NCBI RefSeq assembly: GCF_001541315.1 | Contig: NZ_LMVK01000009.1 | Coordinates: 1-64,000 of the forward strand | Direction of reading: 5' to 3' | DNA from: Agrobacterium tumefaciens str. B6 | GTDB taxonomy: Bacteria > Pseudomonadota > Alphaproteobacteria > Rhizobiales > Rhizobiaceae | DNA length: 64,000 bases | In this document: positions 59,732 to 64,000 of the stretch, piece after piece | How positions within the stretch are numbered: position 1 is the stretch's first letter | How the letters are laid out: each line of letters begins with the position of its first letter | Position numbers and translations under genes: made by a program | Notes under the pieces: generated by a model | Database searches by the model: none | Seen by the model: the letters and a program-made list of their open reading frames with translations, nothing else | Told to the model about the DNA's origin: nothing

Positions 59732-60577
59732 TTAGACCGGAAGCAGGTCGGTCCGAACCGCGGCCTTCAGCGGCAGATGGTCCGAGGCGATACGCGCCAG
59801 CGCGCTGTCATGCGCCTCCACCTGCTCGATCAGCCCTTTTCGATTGGCGATGATCCTGTCGAGCGCCAACACCGGCAGGTTGGACGGAAAACTCGGCACC
59901 GCCGGCGGCAGGGCGCCGAAAGCATCCCGGAACGTATTGAGCGACGAACCGTTGCCGAGACGCCATTCATTCAGGTCTCCCATGAGAATGGTCGCGCATT
60001 CGTTGCGCGCTTCCAGAAGGCCGATCAGCGCTTTCGCCTGCTGGGCGCGGGAATGTCGGAGAAGCCCGAAATGGGCGGCGATAACCCGCAACGTGCCGCC
60101 GCTTTTCAGATCCAGTTCCACGACAAGCGCGCCGCGCGGCTCCAGCCCCGGCAATTTCAGCGTATGCACATCCCTGACGGCGCCTTCCTTGAACAGGACG
60201 ACATTGCCGTGCCAGCCATGGGCCTTCACACCGGCCAGCACCGGCACTGGGATGAGGCCGCTTTCCCGCTCCAGCCGGGCGAGATCAAGCAGGCCGGTGC
60301 GCTCGCCGAAACGGCTATCCGCCTCCTGAAGCGCGATGATGTCAGCACCGATTTCCTGAATGACGCGGCTGGTGCGATCGGGATCGAACTTGCGGTCACG
60401 GCCAACGCATTTATGCACATTGTAGGAGGCGATCACCGGAAAGGAGTGATCTTTCGTCGCCGGTGCCGCACTCTGCCGCTGACGGCGGTCGCGCAGCGAC
60501 TGCATGACGAAAGCGGACAGGCTGGTGTTTTTCGTCAAAGCCGTTTTTTCATCCTCCAGCAAACCGTTTTTTTTCAC
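59732..60577 (-). CDS. Endonuclease/exonuclease/phosphatase (EEP) family protein
   Basis: 281 aa from the GTG at 60577, preceded by GGAGG. EEP motifs in order: ASYNVHKCVGRD, IIALQEADSRFG (metal Glu), ILMGDLNEWRL (Asp-Asn) and IASDHLPLKAAV (Asp-His). Members are Mg-dependent nucleases or phosphodiesterases, including phospholipid-active ones. Its start is 50 bp from the stop of the cardiolipin synthase gene on the same strand, so both may act on phospholipid, though that is an inference. Confidence 0.87.
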   Translation of the reverse strand: MKKNGLLEDEKTALTKNTSLSAFVMQSLRDRRQRQSAAPATKDHSFPVIASYNVHKCVGRDRKFDPDRTSRVIQEIGADIIALQEADSRFGERTGLLDLARLERESGLIPVPVLAGVKAHGWHGNVVLFKEGAVRDVHTLKLPGLEPRGALVVELDLKSGGTLRVIAAHFGLLRHSRAQQAKALIGLLEARNECATILMGDLNEWRLGNGSSLNTFRDAFGALPPAVPSFPSNLPVLALDRIIANRKGLIEQVEAHDSALARIASDHLPLKAAVRTDLLPV

Positions 60578-60626
60578 GCGTTTATGCCTCCGGTCTCGCG
60601 CTGCGCCCTGTCGGACGCACCGCACT

Positions 60627-62087
60627 CTAAAGATAAGGCGAAGCGAGCCACAGGACACGCTCCACAAAACGGACAACGAATGGCCGCGCATTCAGTTCGC
60701 TGAGCCGCACGGGCAAGGCGGTCGCACGTGCATCCCGGATGCGCTCCCCGATCGTTGCTGCGAATTCCTCATCCATAACTTCGAGATCGATCTCAAAGTT
60801 CAACCGCAAAGAACGCGGATCGAGATTGGAAGAACCGATGTAGCTCCAGCGCCCGTCGATCACCAGAAGCTTGGAATGGTTGAAAGCCCCCGTCGCCCGC
60901 CAGATGCGGCAATAATTCTTCAGCATCTGGTCGAATTGCGCCGTCATCGCCCTGTCCACAAGCACCAGATTGTTGCTTTTCGGCACGATGATATCCACCA
61001 CGACCCCCCGCCTTGCTGCGGTAATGAGCGCCGAAATAAGCTCCCGATCGGGGAGAAAATAGGGCGACATGATGAGAATGGAGGAACGGGCGACGGAAAA
61101 TGCCCCCATCAGCATCTTGTGACTGGTCTCGATGCTCTTGTCCGGCCCCGAGGAGCAGACGCGGGCGGCGATCTGCGAGCCCGGCACGCCGTCGGGAATG
61201 GCGATATCCCAGACCGGCGCATCCAGAAGCTCCTTTGTCGTAAAGCGCCAGTCCTCCGCCGCGATGGAGAAAAAATCCGATACCACCGGTCCGGTGATCT
61301 TGAAATGCGTGTCGTGCGACTGGCTTTCGCCGCCAAATTCCAGCGTGAACCCCTCCCGGATATTCATGCCGCCACTAAATGCAATGCGCCCGTCCACCAC
61401 GAGGATCTTGCGGTGGGTGCGCAGATTGGCATAGGGCAGCCGCAGCCCCATGATGACATTGCCGTTGAAGACATCGCAGACGATGCCCTTTTCCCTGAGC
61501 GTCGGCAGGATGCTCGGCACGGAATAACGCGCGCCCACCGCATCCACCAGCACACGCACCTCCACGCCGCGAAACTTCGCCCTTTCGAGCGCCGCGACAA
61601 AACGGGCGCCGATCCGGTCATTGTCGAAAATATATGTTTCGAGAATGATCGACCGCTTCGCCTCCCCGATCGCCTCCAGCATGGCGGCATAGGCCGCGTC
61701 TCCGGTCACAAGCGGCTCGATACCATTGCCTGTCGTCAACGCATGGCGCGTCACCCGGTCGCCCAGCGTCTTCATAGCCTCGAAACGCCGTCCGAAGCGC
61801 GCGGCGATCATGTCCCCGCTCGCATCCAGACGCGCCACGCGATCCATGATCTCGTCCAGCATGAAGGACCGCTTCTGCGTGATATTGGACCGGCGGATGC
61901 GGTTGATGCCGGCAATCGCATAGATGACCGCACCGACGATGGGCGACAGCACGATAACACCGACCCAGCCAAGCGCGGAGCGGACCTCCTCCTTCGTCAT
62001 CGTGGCATGCACGGCCGCCACGGTTCCCATCAAAATCGAGAGAACGGCAAGGATATGCGGCCAATAGGCAATGACGAGATCAAGCAT
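60627..62087 (-). CDS. cls: Cardiolipin synthase (phospholipase D family)
   Basis: 486 aa from the ATG at 62087. Two N-terminal membrane helices (about 5-22 and 35-58, SALGWVGVIVLSPIVGAVIY), then two PLD repeats with HxKxxxxD motifs: HRKILVVDGRIAFSGGMN and HSKLLVIDGRWSYIGSSN. The enzyme condenses two phosphatidylglycerols to cardiolipin. The N-terminal helix pair and length match the bacterial Cls family. No good RBS is seen for this start. Confidence 0.92.
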   Translation of the reverse strand: MLDLVIAYWPHILAVLSILMGTVAAVHATMTKEEVRSALGWVGVIVLSPIVGAVIYAIAGINRIRRSNITQKRSFMLDEIMDRVARLDASGDMIAARFGRRFEAMKTLGDRVTRHALTTGNGIEPLVTGDAAYAAMLEAIGEAKRSIILETYIFDNDRIGARFVAALERAKFRGVEVRVLVDAVGARYSVPSILPTLREKGIVCDVFNGNVIMGLRLPYANLRTHRKILVVDGRIAFSGGMNIREGFTLEFGGESQSHDTHFKITGPVVSDFFSIAAEDWRFTTKELLDAPVWDIAIPDGVPGSQIAARVCSSGPDKSIETSHKMLMGAFSVARSSILIMSPYFLPDRELISALITAARRGVVVDIIVPKSNNLVLVDRAMTAQFDQMLKNYCRIWRATGAFNHSKLLVIDGRWSYIGSSNLDPRSLRLNFEIDLEVMDEEFAATIGERIRDARATALPVRLSELNARPFVVRFVERVLWLASPYL

Positions 62088-62311
62088 GGTACAACTATAG
62101 AGTACTTCGGCAATCCCGCAATGACACGCAGGAAACGCTGGCAGAGACAAAGAACCTGACCGCGCCATGCTTTTGCGGGACAGACCCTTGCGGGATTAAC
62201 AGTGGAAACCGGCCTTGCGATATGTCATGAGAGCGCATCTTGATCTTTGGCAGTGGCAGGGCGAGGTGCACTTGCGGGCTTTCTGCCTCGTTTGAAAGCA
62301 AGAAGGCCGTG

Positions 62312-63187
62312 ATGCAGGAAAATACACAGGGCGCTGTCATCGTCATTTCCAGCCATGTCATGCGTGGCTCCGTCGGCAACCGCGCGGCGGTCTTTGCGCT
62401 TGAGACGCTGGGTTATCCTGTCTGGGCGGTGCCCACCATCGTCATGCCCTGGCATCCCGGCCACGGCCCGTCCACCCGCATGCGCTTTCAGGACGACGAT
62501 TTCGACAAGGCAATGACCGACCTCGAAAACGCCAAATGGATCGGCGAGGTCAAGGCTGTCCTGACCGGTTATTTCGGCAGCGCGGCGCAGGTGCGCTCCG
62601 TCGCAAGGCTGATCCGCAATCTGAAGGAAAAGAACCCGTCGCTGATTTATGCCTGTGACCCGGTCATGGGCGATCTGGGCGGGCTTTACATTCCCCTTGA
62701 GACTGCCGAAGCCATCCGTGATCACCTCATCCCGCTTGCCACGGTCGCCACGCCAAACCGTTATGAACTGGCCTGGATGAGCGGCGCCGAGCTTGAGACC
62801 AACAATGCCATCATGGATGCCGCACTTTCCCTCGGCCCGCCGAAAATGCTGGTCACCTCAGCCGTGCCGATGATGACGGGCGGCACCGGCAACCTCTACC
62901 TCAGCGGCCGCCACGCACTGCTTGCCGAACATCGCGCCATCGAAAATGCGCCGAACGGTCTCGGCGACCTGATGTCGGCGCTGTTCCTCGCCCGCCTGCT
63001 GGAAGGTCTCGATGATGAAAAGGCGCTGCAGCTGGCAACCGCCAGCGTCTTCGAAATTCTGGCCCGCACCAAAAAACGCGACATGAACGAACTGACGCTG
63101 GAGACCGACTCTTCAAGTCTCTCCACACCCATGGCCATGGTGCAGATGCGTCATCTCTTGCATCCTTCGCGCAGCAAGCGCAAATAG
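62312..63187 (+). CDS. pdxY: Pyridoxal kinase (PdxY)
   Basis: 291 aa from the ATG at 62312, with AAGAAGG before it. Ribokinase-like family: VIVISSHVMRGSVGNRAAVF, ALETLGYPVWAVPTIVMPWH, LIYACDPVMGDLGGLYIPLE (Mg/ATP site), and the anion-hole motif NAPNGLGDLMSALFLARLL. It phosphorylates pyridoxal in the PLP salvage path. Divergent from cls. The 175 bp to the next gene contain a rhizobial repeat. Confidence 0.92.
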   Translation: MQENTQGAVIVISSHVMRGSVGNRAAVFALETLGYPVWAVPTIVMPWHPGHGPSTRMRFQDDDFDKAMTDLENAKWIGEVKAVLTGYFGSAAQVRSVARLIRNLKEKNPSLIYACDPVMGDLGGLYIPLETAEAIRDHLIPLATVATPNRYELAWMSGAELETNNAIMDAALSLGPPKMLVTSAVPMMTGGTGNLYLSGRHALLAEHRAIENAPNGLGDLMSALFLARLLEGLDDEKALQLATASVFEILARTKKRDMNELTLETDSSSLSTPMAMVQMRHLLHPSRSKRK

Positions 63188-63190
63188 CGA

Positions 63191-63292
63191 CTAGAGCATT
63201 TCCAGGAAAAGTGGCCCCCGGTTTTCCGGCTGGAAATGCGGAAACAAGGAGTTGGAGCGGCTTCGCGGTTCGAAGAAAAGCGAAAATGCTCC
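63191..63292. repeat. Rhizobial dispersed intergenic element
   Basis: Starts CTAGAGCATTTCCAGGAAAA and ends GCGAAAATGCTCC with AGCATTT/AAATGCT inverted ends. Matches, from memory, a frequent Agrobacterium/Rhizobium intergenic element of about 100 bp. Confidence 0.6.
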
Positions 63293-63361
63293 AAAGGATT
63301 GGTCTTCAACGCACCGAGTTCTTCTCTTGATCTTGGTCCAAGCACAACGGTACTGCGATAG

Positions 63362-64000
63362 ATGAAAGATTTTCCGGAAAACCTTCTCAACGGCTACAAG
63401 AACTTCATGAGCGGTCGTTATGTCGACGAACGCGAAAGATATCGCGTTCTGGCCGAGACCGGACAGAAACCGCAGACCCTGTTCATTGCCTGTTGTGACT
63501 CCCGTTCGGCGCCGGAAACCATTTTCGACTGCGGACCGGGAGAGCTTTTCGTCATGCGGAACGTCGCCAACATGGTGCCGCCCTACGAGCCGGATGGACA
63601 GTACCACGCCACCTCCGCCGCCATCGAATATGCCGTGCAGGTTCTGAAGGTGAAGGACATCGTCGTCATGGGCCACGGCCGCTGCGGCGGCATTCAGGCA
63701 GCACTCGATCCCAATCTCGAGCCGCTGTCACCCGGCGATTTCATCGGTAAATGGATGAACATGGTCAAGTCGGCGGCCGAACAGATCCAGAGCAACGACA
63801 TCATGACCGCCTCCGAGCGCCAGACGGCGCTGGAGCGCGTTTCCATCCGCAACTCCATCGCCAATCTGCGCGGCTTCCCCTTCGTCAAGGCGCAGGAAAC
63901 CGCCGGCAAGGTGAAGCTGCACGGCGCATGGTTCGATATTTCGACCGGAGAATTGTGGGTGATGGACAGCAAAACGGGCGACTTTCGCCGCCCGGACCTG
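63362..64000 (+). CDS. Beta-class carbonic anhydrase (3' end outside the window)
   Basis: The first 213 codons are in the window and remain open to the last base. Zinc ligands Cys45, His105 and Cys108 (FIACCDSRSAPE, VVMGHGRCGGIQ) and the Asp46-Arg48 dyad are present, with VMRNVANMVPPYEPDGQYHA and TSAAIEYAVQVLKVKDIVVM. It interconverts CO2 and bicarbonate. Beta enzymes are about 210-230 aa, so only a few residues are missing. The ATG at 63362 gives the usual MKDFPENLLNGYKNFM start. Confidence 0.93.
   Translation, partial: MKDFPENLLNGYKNFMSGRYVDERERYRVLAETGQKPQTLFIACCDSRSAPETIFDCGPGELFVMRNVANMVPPYEPDGQYHATSAAIEYAVQVLKVKDIVVMGHGRCGGIQAALDPNLEPLSPGDFIGKWMNMVKSAAEQIQSNDIMTASERQTALERVSIRNSIANLRGFPFVKAQETAGKVKLHGAWFDISTGELWVMDSKTGDFRRPDL

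Noticed and set aside
60504..62159. A 551-codon plus-strand open frame opposite cls
   Set aside because: The minus strand encodes two intact HxKxxxxD motifs; the plus-strand translation is low-quality shadow sequence.
1..64000. CRISPR arrays, insertion sequences, rRNA genes and prophage clusters
   Set aside because: No regularly spaced direct repeats, transposases, integrases, rRNA or phage structural clusters were seen. The dispersed palindromes have no coding capacity and the single DUF2793 gene is not enough to call a prophage.

Overview
The window is GC-rich, gene-dense chromosomal DNA from an alphaproteobacterium of the Rhizobiaceae, most likely Agrobacterium. Evidence: clear orthologues of the alphaproteobacterial cell-cycle proteins SciP, CtrA and ChpT, a DUF1134 (EipA-type) envelope protein, an RpoH of rhizobial type, Dps, rhizobial-style heme and siderophore uptake genes, and several families of dispersed palindromic repeats typical of rhizobia. 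No prophage, insertion sequence, CRISPR array, rRNA or replication origin was seen. One tRNA gene (Gly, GCC) is present.

Layout. 0-8.4 kb: a lone DUF2793 protein, then a cell-cycle neighbourhood (sciP, a FliJ-like gene, ctrA, chpT, eipA) mixed with three GNAT acetyltransferases, a DUF1059 protein and a secreted hydrolase. 8.5-20 kb: housekeeping genes and conserved unknowns (coiled-coil membrane protein, SpoU rRNA methyltransferase, RluD-type pseudouridine synthase, class I methyltransferase, rpoH, a 765-aa acidic membrane protein, purA, an EamA transporter). 19.7-26 kb: a degenerate transglutaminase-like protein, a lipoprotein lytic transglycosylase behind a perfect CtrA box, an MhqD/MhqO-like pair, a DUF2218-siderophore-interacting fusion, ung and a glyoxalase. 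26-30.4 kb: a heme module, hmuTUV divergent from an IsdG-type heme monooxygenase and hutX. 30.5-34.5 kb: small envelope and regulatory genes (DUF2975-XRE pair, YbaY-META protein), purU and a HigB/HigA-type toxin-antitoxin pair. 34.5-41.3 kb: a TctDE-like two-component system, a divergent solute-binding protein and the tripartite tricarboxylate transporter tctCBA. 41.4-47.1 kb: a small lipoprotein, a four-gene catecholate-type siderophore ABC system behind two iron-type operators, dps, a small TTG-start gene and tRNA-Gly. 47.4-59.2 kb: a chemoreceptor, an aldo/keto reductase plus MFS exporter facing a LysR gene, a second LysR gene, and a catalytically degenerate alpha/beta-hydrolase placed before a MexEF-type RND pump. 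59.5-64 kb: a small unknown, an EEP-family nuclease/phosphatase, cardiolipin synthase, pyridoxal kinase and a beta-carbonic anhydrase cut by the window end.

How it works together. The first 21 kb carry the output layer of the CckA-ChpT-CtrA phosphorelay, its inhibitor SciP, and plausible CtrA targets in the cell envelope. Iron is the second theme: heme import and breakdown, siderophore import and intracellular release, and Dps storage. The third theme is substrate-controlled transport (TctDE/TctCBA, LysR/RND, LysR/MFS). The best leads for new biology are two proteins that keep an enzyme fold but have lost catalytic residues (19719-20252 and 53824-54633), the CtrA box before the lytic transglycosylase, the paired iron operators, and a mosaic family of intergenic hairpin repeats with exchangeable arms.
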